Origin: Perkinsus chesapeaki
Lineage: Eukaryota; Perkinsozoa; Perkinsida; Perkinsidae
DNA: 64,000 bases
NCBI GenBank assembly: GCA_013115145.1
Contig: JAAPAO010000117.1
Span: forward strand, 1 to 64,000
Reading direction: 5' to 3'
Shown here: positions 1 through 13,009 of the stretch, piece by piece
Position numbering within the stretch: the first letter of the stretch is position 1
Layout: every line of letters begins with the position of its first letter
Program-made: the position numbers and the translations under genes
Notes under the pieces: model-generated
Seen by the model: the letters and a program-made list of their open reading frames with translations, nothing else
What the model was told of the DNA's origin: nothing
The model's database searches: none

Positions 1-1254
1 AACGGTTCGCGGGTCGCGGGTTCCAATTTAGGTATTCGACACCCTACCGCTCGGGAGGAAGGACTCGGGTAATCACAGTTATGAGATTATAACACTGGAG
101 GAACAGTGGACCAGTATTGCTTCAATATCTCCTCGTATAATAAATTGATACCGAAATGAGCGTCGCAATTTTGACCCTGATAACCCTCCCTTCCTGGCTT
201 GAGGAACAGCTCCTTGATTAAGTTACCAGTCGCCTTATGCGAACAAGGTAATAAAGCACTGAGGCAGTACTGCACTCCCTGCCACGATTCGTATTGTGTA
301 GTCCTATTGAAGCTCTTTCTCCTACGGTAGGATAATGAACAACTCAACGGCATATTTAATGAAGCATATCTAAAGCATATAGTAACGGCCACAGTGGCAA
401 ATACCCGAGATGCACCACGATCTCAAGCCGTAAGAAATACAGGACGGACTCATTACGGATTCAGTGCATATTTTTGCAGACGAGTTTGTGTGTCCAGCTT
501 TCTTGCTAGGCTTCTGGTACTCATAGTTACAAAATACGTACCGGTTGCAACCGGTTTCTCTTAACAACCAATAAGCTGGTATTGGTGGCGAGGATAAGCC
601 AGTGAGAGAAGATTAAACTCCCTTGCGTCCAAGAAAACTAACGTGTGATGCGTTCTATGCCTCCTCATTCTTGCATTATGCTACGCAGCGTAGCCTGTAA
701 TCCACGGCTCCATGACGCCACTTGAGCCCAGGCAATTCTCCTCTCACGGTATATCGATTAACTATATGTGCTCATGGCGATGATAGGATGCTCTAGCTCC
801 TAACAAATACAATATGTCCTCGCCACACCTGAGCACCTCATTTCACACTAGGCCTCCTAAACTCTATAAGATCTCATAATGCTATAAGGTAAACCTGGCG
901 ACTAGTGTTGATGTTATATGCAATGGTGTCTCAGAAAACAAAGTTGTCATCGGTACGAACAACAAGATGGATTATCTGGTAGCAGGCCAGATGGTCCGAG
1001 GACAGATATAATCGATACATGCAACTATTCCCATTCCTGCGTGTGTTGCATCCTTCAACTTGTCCGAGGTAGGCTCCACTCACACAAACCCCTAAAGAGT
1101 TATATGGCTAGTGTTTTATCCACCTTGTTTGTTGTTTTGTTGTAGTAGTTAAAGAACACAACTGTACATTATGAATGGAAAAGTGAATAAATATAATGGA
1201 TAAGGGCCTTCACCATGATATATGATGTTGCGGCATTTACAGATGATGTTACTA
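1..1254. other. Region without a supported gene
   Basis: Several short open frames exist, the longest on the minus strand at 87-392, but none shows a recognisable motif, a convincing exon chain or a good ATG. The stretch could hold exons of a gene that continues off the left edge. I see no RNA gene or repeat here. Confidence 0.4.
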
Positions 1255-2569
1255 CTATAGTCTATGTCTGAATGTAGCCGAGGAGGCCAGGGATCCTCTA
1301 CCACCCACAGTCTGGCCAGTGGATATGCTGGAACATAAATCAGAAGTAGCGTATTCATAACGCCGTTGATCCTTGCCATGTGTATTTCCATCTCGAGGTG
1401 GGTGACGATGTGTATTCTTCTGAAAGATATCGATACAGTCCCTTGGATAGACTGGACACGTGTGATGCCTACCATCAAAGACAGTAGATCGCCTCGTTCC
1501 CCAGTGCCCAGCATACGTAATATTTCATCATCTATTTTGCTGCTACAGTGACTAACTGCGCTTCTTGCTCTCCCGTTGGGGACTAGATCTCTCCCCAATG
1601 GCAGCAATGACTTTGTTGGTCCGTCGATATCATCATCACAGTTCATTCCATTCATCAGCGCCTCGCTGGGTTCCTCTGTGTATGGCAACTTATCAAAATC
1701 ATGTAATGTTCGCTTTCTCTGTCTCCTATATCTTTCATTCGCCTTCTCTGCACTCAATAATTGTGCATTCAGTTTAGCTGTCTCTCTGTTGCACTCTGCC
1801 ATTTTGCATTTAATATCGGCTCTGTCAGAAACATGATAATCTCAACACACACCGTAATAGATAGAATACTTTTTCTTTTCTAGTGTTCTCAAATTTTCCA
1901 GGAGCAGTGTTGCTGATCGGTGGTCATCCTCTATTGTCTCATGTACTCGACTCTCCCGAGCCGCGCTCGACTGGCCTGTTGCTGAGTGTTTATGATTATG
2001 ATGGTACTCCTGAAATAGCCACACATCTATCCACACCAGAGCAGCAGTGGCGGCCGTGGCTGCCTCACCCAGAATCTGAGAGCCTGTTTAACATGGATTA
2101 AAGCTGAGGAAGGAAAACTGTTCACGACATAGGCTGATATCATAGCAACCTTCTTTGGCGTTCATCCCATAACCCATCAATAGTATTGGTAGCGTTTTGC
2201 TGTGATTCATGGATATCAGCTCAGTTTGGTCAGGTGCTAAACGAAATCGTACTCCACTCTGGCGGCAAATCGGGCACTGGTGCATCTACCAACGTAAAGT
2301 AAAGGTAAGCAACGATAAAGTACAGACATCCTGATCGATCGGTGATAATTTCCTTTTCTGCTGCCACACTCTATAATGTGCCGTGCATATAATATCACCG
2401 CATGTCCCAAACAGGAGCCTGAATAATAAAAATGTTCTTAACAATGATTGAAGCTACATTCCTACTGCGTTAGTGGTTCAGCAGTTAGTTGGCCCTTCCT
2501 GCTCCCGCCAGCCTCCTTGCATGACTTCACACCACATATGAAACCTGGTGTATTAGAACGATGCGTCAT
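1255..2569 (-). CDS. RING-finger protein with central coiled coil (possible Zip3/HEI10-type)
   Basis: Seven exons join in frame to about 346 residues: 2569-2466, 2418-2328, 2285-2129, 2103-2069, 2009-1870, 1821-1473 and 1419-1255. Introns are 25-60 nt with GT..AG ends, and the first lies inside the RING. Residues 12-75 hold a RING-like cysteine/histidine pattern: CGVKSC, then TCGDIICTAH, then CPICR. A charged helical region follows (EKKKADIKCKMAECNRETAK and onward, about 125-185) and predicts a coiled coil. The tail is Ser/Arg-rich. RING, coiled coil and Ser-rich tail at about 350 residues is the layout of the Zip3/HEI10/RNF212 SUMO or ubiquitin ligases of meiotic crossover control. That assignment is inference; a generic RING E3 ligase is the fallback. 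It lies 140 bp downstream of the methyltransferase-like gene on the same strand. Confidence 0.65.
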
Positions 2570-2709
2570 AGGATGAGTTGCGAGTGAGCTGCCATTATGC
2601 AGGTCAACCAAGAACCAATCTGGGTGATCAGCGTGCAAAGCAGTTTATCCTGTTAGAACGAAGAACGCGCGACTCGATGATGGCACTGAAACTTTATCAT
2701 CACCGCATG

Positions 2710-3645
2710 TCAAGGGATATCATACTTCGGATATTTTGTGGGTTTACAATTCATAAGAAGAACGATCTCTTGCTGATAGCCCGGCCAATCGGAACGGATA
2801 CTTCTCCTAGCAAGTTCATACCATTCTGACTTAACAGCGTCAAAGAAGAGCTTTGCTCCAGTTGATACGGTGGTCGTTGTTGCCGTTGGCCATTCTCCAA
2901 TAAATACAATAAATTGGCCGGTGAAAGCTTTGAGGACCTTGAATGCAAGAGCATCAGGTTCATGTGGTGGCCAGCTTAACCATAACACCTCACATCTGGG
3001 TGACCACGATCTAACTGACTCGATTGCATCCTTTTTAACTATGTTGCGAGACCACCTTAATTGGTTGGCAGGTTGGGCGTCGGACATCTCGTAGTGCAAC
3101 AGCTGATTATCCACTCTAGAGGAGATTGCGTTATTTATAAGATAACCATGCCAACCAGCACCGGCAAAGGGATCAATGATACCAGTTAAGTTAGACGAGG
3201 AGTTGAGTCGCCTTACAAGCACATCTATGATCCACTCTATTTCCCCGCTGGACACAAGTGCCCAAGCATATCGATGACAACAGTATTCTCGCCAAACTCT
3301 CATCAACTTGCTAACTTCAAGTGGTAGTTCCCTCACCCTGATCTTCACTATACAATCGCTTGCGTCTTTCAAGGCTGTTAACATGCCCTCATATCTTTCG
3401 ATCACATCGCGTTGTCCATCTTTATCGGACGATATTATAGCTCCTCGAATGGAATCAAATAGATTTAATAATTGTGGTGCCGGCTTTAGCCTTGCCATTG
3501 CACGTCGAGCATCCCTAATATTGCTAACCTTGAGTATTCGCATTGTAGCGCTATCAAATCTTGTGGTGAACCGTTGGAGATCAGATGCCAAGAGATGGTC
3601 AGTGTGAGTTTGAGATGAGCCTTCATCACATAGAGCTAGTTTCAT
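2710..3645 (-). CDS. SAM-dependent methyltransferase-like protein
   Basis: A single uninterrupted frame of 311 residues starts at the first in-frame ATG (3645-3643); a longer frame back to 3678 begins only with TTG. The N-terminal half is helical with no motif I recognise. Around residues 155-165 the sequence IIDPFAGAGWHG resembles motif I of Rossmann-fold methyltransferases. About 60 residues later WLSWPPHEPDA resembles the motif IV loop (N/D/S-PP-Y/H type). The substrate cannot be told; DNA, RNA and protein amino-methyltransferases share this pattern. It is intronless, unlike nearly all its neighbours. The same-strand neighbours are the RING gene downstream and the arginine methyltransferase upstream. 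Confidence 0.6.
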   Translation of the reverse strand: MKLALCDEGSSQTHTDHLLASDLQRFTTRFDSATMRILKVSNIRDARRAMARLKPAPQLLNLFDSIRGAIISSDKDGQRDVIERYEGMLTALKDASDCIVKIRVRELPLEVSKLMRVWREYCCHRYAWALVSSGEIEWIIDVLVRRLNSSSNLTGIIDPFAGAGWHGYLINNAISSRVDNQLLHYEMSDAQPANQLRWSRNIVKKDAIESVRSWSPRCEVLWLSWPPHEPDALAFKVLKAFTGQFIVFIGEWPTATTTTVSTGAKLFFDAVKSEWYELARRSIRSDWPGYQQEIVLLMNCKPTKYPKYDIP

Positions 3646-3768
3646 ACGTAAATGGAAAAGTGCGAAATACTTTACCAATTCGTCTCGTGGTATTCACAAC
3701 GCAATCTAGTAGTCCGAGTACGTTATCGTAGAAACAAACACACAAAGGGGACAGTCTGAATTGTATCG

Positions 3769-5715
<1,947 letters not shown>

Positions 5716-5909
5716 GGGCAAGGACAGATAGGAGGTGTAGTGTCCTGATTAATGTATGTAATAATGAGACACATTACAACACAACAGCAGTATAGTAGTA
5801 ATGTGTATATAACAGAAAGTATTCCTGGGGTTATCCAGTTACGATAATAAAAGCAGCCACATCATCACCATCTTTATGGTCACATCATTAACATCAATCT
5901 CGCATAAAT

Positions 5910-7547
5910 CTACTGAGGTGGTGGTGGTAGGGCTGAACTACTTCCTCTGGGGGTGCCCGCTGCCGCCGCTGCAGTTGAAGTAGTACTCTGTTTATTTACA
6001 GGTGCCGTACTGCTGCCAGTCACTTGCATTAGTGATGCAAATGGATCTAAAGTGGTAGTCTATTATAACACAACTATGACAGTGGCGTACGTATATCGTA
6101 CCTGTTGTGCCATGAACTTGATGAGGTCTCTGCCTTCTGCTTGCATGAGGAAGCATTCTCTTCGGAGCTGGTCGAGGCTTTGATGGTTGAGCAAAGGCTG
6201 CGGGGGGGAAGCCGCCATCAGCCCCTTGGGATGCTGCTGCTGCTGCAGGTGATGATGAAGATGACGCCGCAGGGGATTCAGCACTGATGGGCTGCTGGTC
6301 CACTGACGGAGTTGGTGATGAGGCTCCAACAGCAGCACCAGCAGTCTGGCTGTTGTTGTTAGGTGAGGGCATCATAGGACTGACCCCTCCGCTTGGTGGG
6401 CTGGGAGCTGTAACCGGTGGTGATGGTGCCATAGCAGGAGCCGGAGGCCGTACAGCAGGAGGAGGAGGGGCATGGTGCTGCTGCTGCTGTACTCCATTGG
6501 ATGGTGAGGGAGCGGTAGTAGTAGCATTGACCGGATGGGGGGAGCCTTCTCCTCCTAAAGTTCAACATTCCATTGCCCTACTTAATATTCGTCTAAGCCC
6601 TACTTCTTATCCCATTCGATGGCAGCACTGAACTAGGATGGTACTGCATACCTACCGGTGCTGGTGCCGCCCCTGTCGATACCCCACCTGCAGTGCGAGC
6701 CGTGGCCACCGCCGTTGGACTGGTAACTGCAGCAGCAGCAGCAGTAGCTGTCTGTGATGGTGTTGTTGTTGTTACCTCCAGTAAATGCAGCATGTACACC
6801 AGGTGAGGCAATGCTTGACTTCATAGTCTCGGCCACTGGTGATATAGGTCCACTAGGGGGCATTGAGGGAGGAGCATGAGGAGGAGGAGGGGCAGCCGCT
6901 CCAGGTAGCGTAGAAGGAGAAGCAGCACTGGCTACTGGTGGTGGACCAGGAGGGGCAGTGTTGATAGGGGCTGGCCTTAGACCGTTGAGGTTGGGGAGAA
7001 CAGGATGAGGAGGAACGGCCGCGGGTATCTCATCTGAAGTGGTATGAGATATTCAATATATGATATCAACAACAAGCAGCAGCAGCAAGGTGATGATGAT
7101 TGAAATCGCGATATATGGAGCAAATGGCTGATGATGAAATGACGATGCTACTTCTCGATCTGTCATCCTCTTCATTTGCGAACGATTCGTCTCCATCTGG
7201 TGTATTATTCTCCTCCTCTTTATTGTTATTTTGTTCAAACTCAGCTAGCGATGATCTCTCCTCTTGAGTAAGGTTCGACAATGACCGTGATGTAAGATGT
7301 TCAATAACCTGACCAGACCACATCTCTATTCGCTGCTATTAGTACTACCTGTTGACTAGAGGATAATAGTTCACAGTCGACCTCATCAAGATCTTGCTTC
7401 AACACCGCAATATCACAAATTATACCATTAAACTTGGACTAACAATCAATGAACTGCTGCTGCTGTTGCTGTTGCCTTCTACAGTAGTATTACTACCTGA
7501 CAGTCCTCCATAAATGACTGTAAGCTTTGTGTGGTGTAGTTTGCCAT
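5910..7547 (-). CDS. Pro/Ser/Ala-rich protein with helical ends, unrecognised
   Basis: I do not recognise this protein. The start is ATG at 7547 (MANYTTQSLQSFMEDCQ) and the stop is at 5910-5912. A 58-nt intron is followed by a leucine-rich amphipathic segment (KFNGIICDIAVLKQDLDE). A 25-nt intron (7324-7348) then keeps frame into a charged region with NNN and EEE runs. The centre is Pro, Ala, Ser and Gln-rich. The C-terminus has a clear helix (SLDQLRRECFLMQAEGRDLI) and an LDPFASLMQ motif before a low-complexity tail with PPPP. The middle exon boundaries are ambiguous because several frames are open through the repeats. DPF-type motifs can bind clathrin adaptors, but that is only a hint. Confidence 0.45.
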
Positions 7548-7600
7548 CTGCCCTAGATATTGTATCTAACCAGCATCAGCACATTGTAAATGCAACACCG

Positions 7601-9460
7601 CTATACCACGTTCTTATTCACCACCTGTTGTATCAGTTGTGTGAACTGTTCTTCACTAATGCCCCCAGCAGCGGTTGGAGGTAGCGGAGAGCCAGCAGTC
7701 GGTAAGACTGCTGTAGGTGTATTGGCTGCGAACTGTTGCTCCATCTTAATACGAGAATCTCTAAACCTCCAAAGAGCAGCATCATCAGCCTTGGGAAGAG
7801 CTGGAGATTTTTTCTTCAACCATGCATATACCAGAGTAAGCATTAATACAGCACAAGTGATGTATAGGTCGATTAATGGTGACTCACAGCCAGTAGCTGC
7901 AATTATGTCCCTCTTCAGTGGTTGGGCATACGTAAGCCAAAGTCCTTCGGCTATTAGTAAAGCCTCCTTGGCCTTAACTTCAACTTCATCCTTAAACTTA
8001 TTAAATGCTGATTCAGTAGGCACTGCTGCTGCCTGTGTAGTTGGCACAGATATTGTGGTAGTAGGTGGAGGAGCTGGGCTTGTTGAAGCCCCTTGGCCTG
8101 GAGGAGGAGGAGGAGTCAAACCTCCTGGACCAACATCCTTGTCAGTGTGTAATGGGACTGCAGTAGCAGTTGTTGTTGTAGTGATATGAGTATTACTGCT
8201 ACTACTAGTGTTGCCTCCCTCCTCTAGATGAGTCCATGCGCTACCAGAGGCCTTTACCTGCTCTTCCTTGCTATCTGCTTTACTCGATCCTTCTCCATCC
8301 ACATCCTTATGGGCATCGAGCACACCCTCTGAGCTACTATCCTCTTTTTGTTCGGATGTGTCCTCTGTCGATCTCCTTTCCTCATCTGCTACTCGTCGTT
8401 TATGATCTTCCTTTTCTTCCCCTTTGCGTTTAGCAGCTGCCTCATCCTCCTTTCTTTGCTTCTCTTTTGCCTGCTTCACCTCCTTCTCTTTCCTTTCAGC
8501 CTCCGCCTTTTCCTTTCTTTCAGCTTCTTCCTTTACTTTCTTTTGCCTTTCGGTCTCCTCTTTCTCCCTTCTCTCGTCTTCTTCCTTTGCTTTCTTTTCA
8601 GCTTCCTCCTTCATCTTTCTCTCCACCTCTTCGCTCTTTTTCTTCTCAGCTTCTTCCTTTTCTTTTCTCTCAACTTCTCGCTTCTTCCTTTCGGCTTCCT
8701 CCTTTTCCTTCCGTTCGGCTTCCTCCTTTTCCTTCCTTTCGGCTTCCTCCTTCTCCTTCCTTTCGGCCTCCTCCTTTTTCTTCCTGTCGGCCTCCTCTTT
8801 CTCCTTCCGTTCGGCTTCCTCCTTTTCCTTCCGTTCGGCTTCCTCCTTTTCCTTCCGTTCGGCCTCCTCCTTTTCCTTCCGTTCGGCCTCCTCCTTTTCC
8901 TTCCGTTCGGCTTCCTCCTTTGCCTTCCTTTCAGCTTCTTCCTTTGCCTTCCTTTCAGCTTCTTCCTTTTCCTTCCTCTCGGCCTCCTCCTTTTCTTTCT
9001 TTACCCTCTCCTCCCTTTCCTTCTTCAGCCTATCCTGTGCCTCCTTCATAAGCTTATCAGCCCTCTCTTTCCTAGCTCTTTCTTCCTCTTCCCATACTGC
9101 ATCCTCATGTTCATCACCATCCTTAGCAGTAGAGACTGCAGTAGGCACAGTGCCCTTCCTTTGCTTCCTCTCGGTAGTATCATCCTCAATAGTAGTAGTG
9201 TGGTCAGAAGGGCTCACTACATGGTCGACATCAACACCACCCTTATGTATCGGCGTAGCCCCATGTCCCTCTGCTGCTGCTTGGGCTGTTGATCGGGCTA
9301 CTGGTATTGCCCCGGGAGTAGGAGGAGGACTCGTAGCAATAGGCGTGGCTGTAACAGTCATGGGAGTTGGCTGCTGCTGTTGCTTATCTTCCTCTTCTCC
9401 TTTAGCATGGTTACCTCCCTCCTCCTCGCCAATAGGATATGCCTTAGGACGGCTACCCAT
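7601..9460 (-). CDS. Long coiled-coil protein with one membrane segment
   Basis: One exon encodes 619 residues from ATG 9460. An upstream exon is possible because the frame stays open to about 9511 without an ATG. The N-terminal 100 residues are Gln, Thr and Pro-rich. Residues about 130-370 are a charged Glu/Lys/Arg coiled coil built from an eight-residue repeat of the type AERKEKEE (24-bp DNA repeat). A Ser/Thr/Pro linker follows. Near the C-terminus one hydrophobic stretch (LIDLYITCAVLMLTLVYAWL) is followed by KKK, which suggests a tail-proximal membrane anchor with the coiled coil in the cytosol. Trichohyalin-like composition makes homology searches misleading. No enzymatic motif is visible. 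Confidence 0.7.
   Translation of the reverse strand: MGSRPKAYPIGEEEGGNHAKGEEEDKQQQQPTPMTVTATPIATSPPPTPGAIPVARSTAQAAAEGHGATPIHKGGVDVDHVVSPSDHTTTIEDDTTERKQRKGTVPTAVSTAKDGDEHEDAVWEEEERARKERADKLMKEAQDRLKKEREERVKKEKEEAERKEKEEAERKAKEEAERKAKEEAERKEKEEAERKEKEEAERKEKEEAERKEKEEAERKEKEEADRKKKEEAERKEKEEAERKEKEEAERKEKEEAERKKREVERKEKEEAEKKKSEEVERKMKEEAEKKAKEEDERREKEETERQKKVKEEAERKEKAEAERKEKEVKQAKEKQRKEDEAAAKRKGEEKEDHKRRVADEERRSTEDTSEQKEDSSSEGVLDAHKDVDGEGSSKADSKEEQVKASGSAWTHLEEGGNTSSSSNTHITTTTTATAVPLHTDKDVGPGGLTPPPPPGQGASTSPAPPPTTTISVPTTQAAAVPTESAFNKFKDEVEVKAKEALLIAEGLWLTYAQPLKRDIIAATGCESPLIDLYITCAVLMLTLVYAWLKKKSPALPKADDAALWRFRDSRIKMEQQFAANTPTAVLPTAGSPLPPTAAGGISEEQFTQLIQQVVNKNVV
8500..9005. repeat. 24-bp coding tandem repeat
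   Basis: Degenerate 24-bp units of the type cttcctccttttccttccgt run through this stretch. They encode AERKEKEE-like octads on the minus strand. Unit length is a multiple of three, so copy-number change keeps the frame. Edges are approximate. Confidence 0.8.
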
Positions 9461-9844
9461 ATCCGAATACTTAGATAAAACCTGACAAGTAGTAGTGCCA
9501 TGTTTAAACAACCTTGAAGATTCGGGCTGCTAAACCAATGATGTTAGAATTCACAGAGGAAGCTCAAGTGTCAGGAGGATTTAGTAGTTACAGCAGACCC
9601 GCGATGAAACATTGAAATTGACGATGACGATGATACTAACTTATACTACCTACCACCATTACAGACAGAAAGTACAGATGGTGGTGGTCTCGGGGAAGGA
9701 GTGTAGGCTAATGTGGAAATAATTGGGGGGCAACACATGGCTTTAGATATTAGTGAGTGTACTATCTTAAGAAAGCGTGCGTAACCATAACAAGTATACC
9801 ACATGCGAGTTGTGAACAGTCCTGTATAACGATACCTTTCCAGT
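9461..9844. other. Short intergenic or 5' region of the coiled-coil gene
   Basis: No gene is supported here. A minus-strand ATG near 9738 opens a short Pro-rich frame that meets a possible donor, so a 5' exon of the downstream coiled-coil gene is possible but unproven. Confidence 0.3.
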
Positions 9845-10147
9845 CTAAACGTTTTCGGATACTGTGTAGGTTCTTAGCAGTGATTCCTCCCTTATTACAG
9901 GCTCTGCACTATATGTTGGTATATCATCAGCAAACAAGTCCAATGTACCATCCGGACGGACATATCGATCTCCTTCTACTTTATCCCTACCCCTCTCCTC
10001 TACTGCTGCTGCTGTGGATGGCTGGAATAGACAGCACTGGCAGAATAATACAAGTATTAAAAGGTAGTGTGGCAATCTTAAAGGAGAAGACGGCAGTGAT
10101 GATGATGACGATCGTACAGCAGTTGTTCTTCTTGTTACCCGACTCAT
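9845..10147 (-). CDS. Small secreted or single-pass membrane protein, unrecognised
   Basis: The frame of 100 residues starts at ATG 10147. It has a basic Arg/Ser N-terminus (MSRVTRRTTAVRSSSSS), a hydrophobic stretch at about residues 28-45 (YLLILVLFCQCCLF) and a small-residue PSTAAAV that could be a signal-peptidase site. An acidic and Tyr-containing tail follows. This is the layout of a signal anchor or signal peptide with a 55-residue mature domain. I recognise no family. It could be the first exon of a longer gene, but no splice continuation was convincing. Confidence 0.45.
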   Translation of the reverse strand: MSRVTRRTTAVRSSSSSLPSSPLRLPHYLLILVLFCQCCLFQPSTAAAVEERGRDKVEGDRYVRPDGTLDLFADDIPTYSAEPVIREESLLRTYTVSENV

Positions 10148-10315
10148 ATCAAGCAAAAAACTTACACAATTAACAATAAGAAAAGCATGGTATTAAAACT
10201 GCAACACAAAGCAGCATAGTTGGGGGAGGGGGGGGGCAACTATCCAGTGAATGTAAACTAACTGTGAACTGCTTTGAGGATACAGAGAAACTTATCCCCA
10301 ACAGAAATGTAAGAA

Positions 10316-13009
10316 CTAATGCTGCTGCTGTTGTCCAGAAACCTGATTCATGTGGTGACCACTTGGCTTGCGGTCTTTACCAATAGTCTTGAATTTAGCA
10401 AGGGATGCTCTGAGAGTAAGGCAGTAGGAGGAGGAAGCAGCAGCAGCAGTTAAGTGGGTTTACTATTACCTATTAGGGTTCATAAACTCCTTAACCATGT
10501 CATCAGTAACCTTTGCTCTTGCCTCCTGATGCTGTTTAGTGAGCTTAACAAGCTCATCCACTAAGATGTTTTTAACCTAGAATATAACCTATTACCAACA
10601 GGCTACTACCATTCCCTCCAACTAACCTCTCCAGTGAGGAGCTTTCCAGAGGAGTAATCCTCACCAATCTGCTCGAACTTCTCATCATCATCCATAATAT
10701 ATCTACCACACTACTACATCAACACCACTTTTTAACCACCCCTCATGATGTACCTTAGATACTCATAGGCTACATCAACATCAAGATTAGCTCCAAGCCT
10801 CCTCTGTTCCTCAGCTGTCTCCTGTCCTCCAGAGAAGCAGTACTTCATTATCTTATTCTTGATCTGTATCCAATAACTCTATCATCCACTACGCCATGTA
10901 CTTTGCTTATTACCTCTTTAGGAGTATCAGTTACCATAATAGTAGTATTACCAACACTACCGCTCATCTTAGTCTTATGACCTTGAAGAGCCGGGAAGAA
11001 CTTGGAATGGATAAGAGCAGGTTTAAGCATTCCCATACGTGGGGCAACATCCCTAAGACCAAGGCTAATCTATCACCAATGTTGTATTGGTGGCCTAATA
11101 CCTAGTAACCCTGAAGTAAGGGTCCTGATCGATAGCCTGGGGAATGAGACACATAATATCCTTACGGTCACCAAAGATGGATGGGAAGGTGGTAGAGAAG
11201 GATGGGCTGGCTTGGATAGCACAGAAGCTGGACTTACCAACACTATCGGAACCTATGGTATGCACTCGAAAGGTAATGGATGATAGTTAACCAACCTGTG
11301 AAGCCGAATGCACCCCTGGCTTGGTTATAAGTGATAAGCTTCTGTATCTTGCATACATTAGGGTACCTAAGATATAGTAGTGAAGGAGGGGGGGGGAGTG
11401 CCCACTATATTACATAGTCCCCATATAGTCGAGGTCAGAGAATATAAAGGTCTTGCTCATATCAAACCCACATGCAATAATATCCTTAGCATTCTCATAT
11501 GCTAGACGATGAGCTTCCTCGAGAGTCTATAGAGAATGAGTAAAGGAGGAGGAGGAGGCGGCAAGTTAGGGGGCGGTGCTGATGAGCTTACGAGGTAGTC
11601 CTTGAAGAAGAACTTCTCATCATCAGTGAGCTGGATAACCAGCGGCACATCAAAGGTGTCCTATAAGGAGAGATATTGAACTAGTACAAGTATACTGTAA
11701 AGGGCTTACTTGCAACCACTTAGTGAACTGGAAGGGCACGAGATGACCAAGATGGAGGGACTCAGATGATGGGCCACGACCAGTATAAAGGTAAAATGGA
11801 ATACCTATTATATGGTTGCGTGTGTATAGCTAGTAGTGTGGAGGAGTGGTGGCGGCGGCAGTACTACCTCTCTCATACTTATCCAGAAGGATATTCAAAT
11901 CACGATGAGAGAAGAATAGGCCTCTACGTAGGAACCTATGGGCCTTCTTCCCAGTAACCCTTTCCATCCTATCAATTAGCTTCTGGTCGATGGGAGAGCA
12001 ACCAAAATCCCTAATGAGCTTATCGTAGTCGATACCCTAATAAGTAGTAATATAATGTATATAACTGGAGGAGGGCTTTGTAATTATACCTCATCAGCAC
12101 CTTCTACTTCCCAAGGTGTAACCTTCTGTCCCTCTGATACGCCAAGGACACCCTCTTGAGAGAGTTGTTCTACATAATAACAACAGTTACTCCAATACTA
12201 CTACTACCACCTATACCCTTATTACCATCAGGAACATATGGTACAGCTATCTCAAGTGGAGGGAGGTCCTCAACATTACTATCCTCCTCAGCCATCTCAA
12301 AAACATCAGAGGTTGCCTCAACTAAGAGATGAACATAAGAATATCTACTACTGAATTGAAGGTCTACTACCAGTAAAGGATATCTCCAAGGTGCTCTTTT
12401 TGGCAGAATACTTCCACTTAGTCAGGTTAATTTCCCCCAATAGCCCAGTGGATTTAACAATAGGATGTACCTAATACACCATCTCAACTTATCCTATCGC
12501 CTCTCTATATTATTACATTGCAGTTCAAGTTCCACTGCTCTAAATACACCAGTCTAAGCTCCTTAACAGAGTCAGGGACCTTAAAGCTATCATACATGGT
12601 GTCAAAGTACTTCTTTTCTGCTAGTTCACGAGGTACTCCAGTGAATATCTAATAAACCTTTATACCTACCTATGAGATAGTATTACCTTAAAGGGAGCAT
12701 TCTCCTCCACTTTATTATGCACATTAGTGGCTATAAGCTCCTTCTGTTCCTCTGTAGGCTCATCCTACCAATAACCACATTGACCACACCATACCCAAAG
12801 AACCCTTATTACCTTGATAGAGTTAATGGTTATCTTACCACCACCTTCATGTGGTGATACTCTATCAGTAGTCCTTCCAGTAGGTATACGTAGGACCTAT
12901 CGACATCCTTAATGACCTTGCCTCTCTACCCCTCTGGTATTACAGTACAGACAGCTCCCTTAATAACGTGAAGGGCAGAATCAAAGGCAGGGGATCTGGC
13001 TACAGACAT
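10316..13009 (-). CDS. WRS: Cytosolic tryptophanyl-tRNA synthetase with AlaX-like N-terminal extension
   Basis: It charges tRNA-Trp with tryptophan. A chain of about a dozen short exons runs from ATG 13009 to a TAG at 10316-10318. The catalytic part is unmistakable: [49 protein letters not shown] (HIGH-type signature), [14 protein letters not shown], and [15 protein letters not shown] (KMSKS-type loop). The first third reads [20 protein letters not shown] and [18 protein letters not shown]. That resembles the AlaX/AlaRS-editing-like extension known on the cytosolic TrpRS of Plasmodium. The last exon is Lys-rich and ends in QQQQH. Near 12926-12943 a TAG lies in frame unless a very short intron removes it. 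The catalytic domain is secure; the first exons are less so. Confidence 0.88.

Noticed and set aside
8348-9485. Long plus-strand open frames of 314 and 353 codons
   Set aside because: They are antisense to the 24-bp repeat of the coiled-coil gene, have extreme Ser/Phe/Leu composition and no ATG-linked structure of their own.
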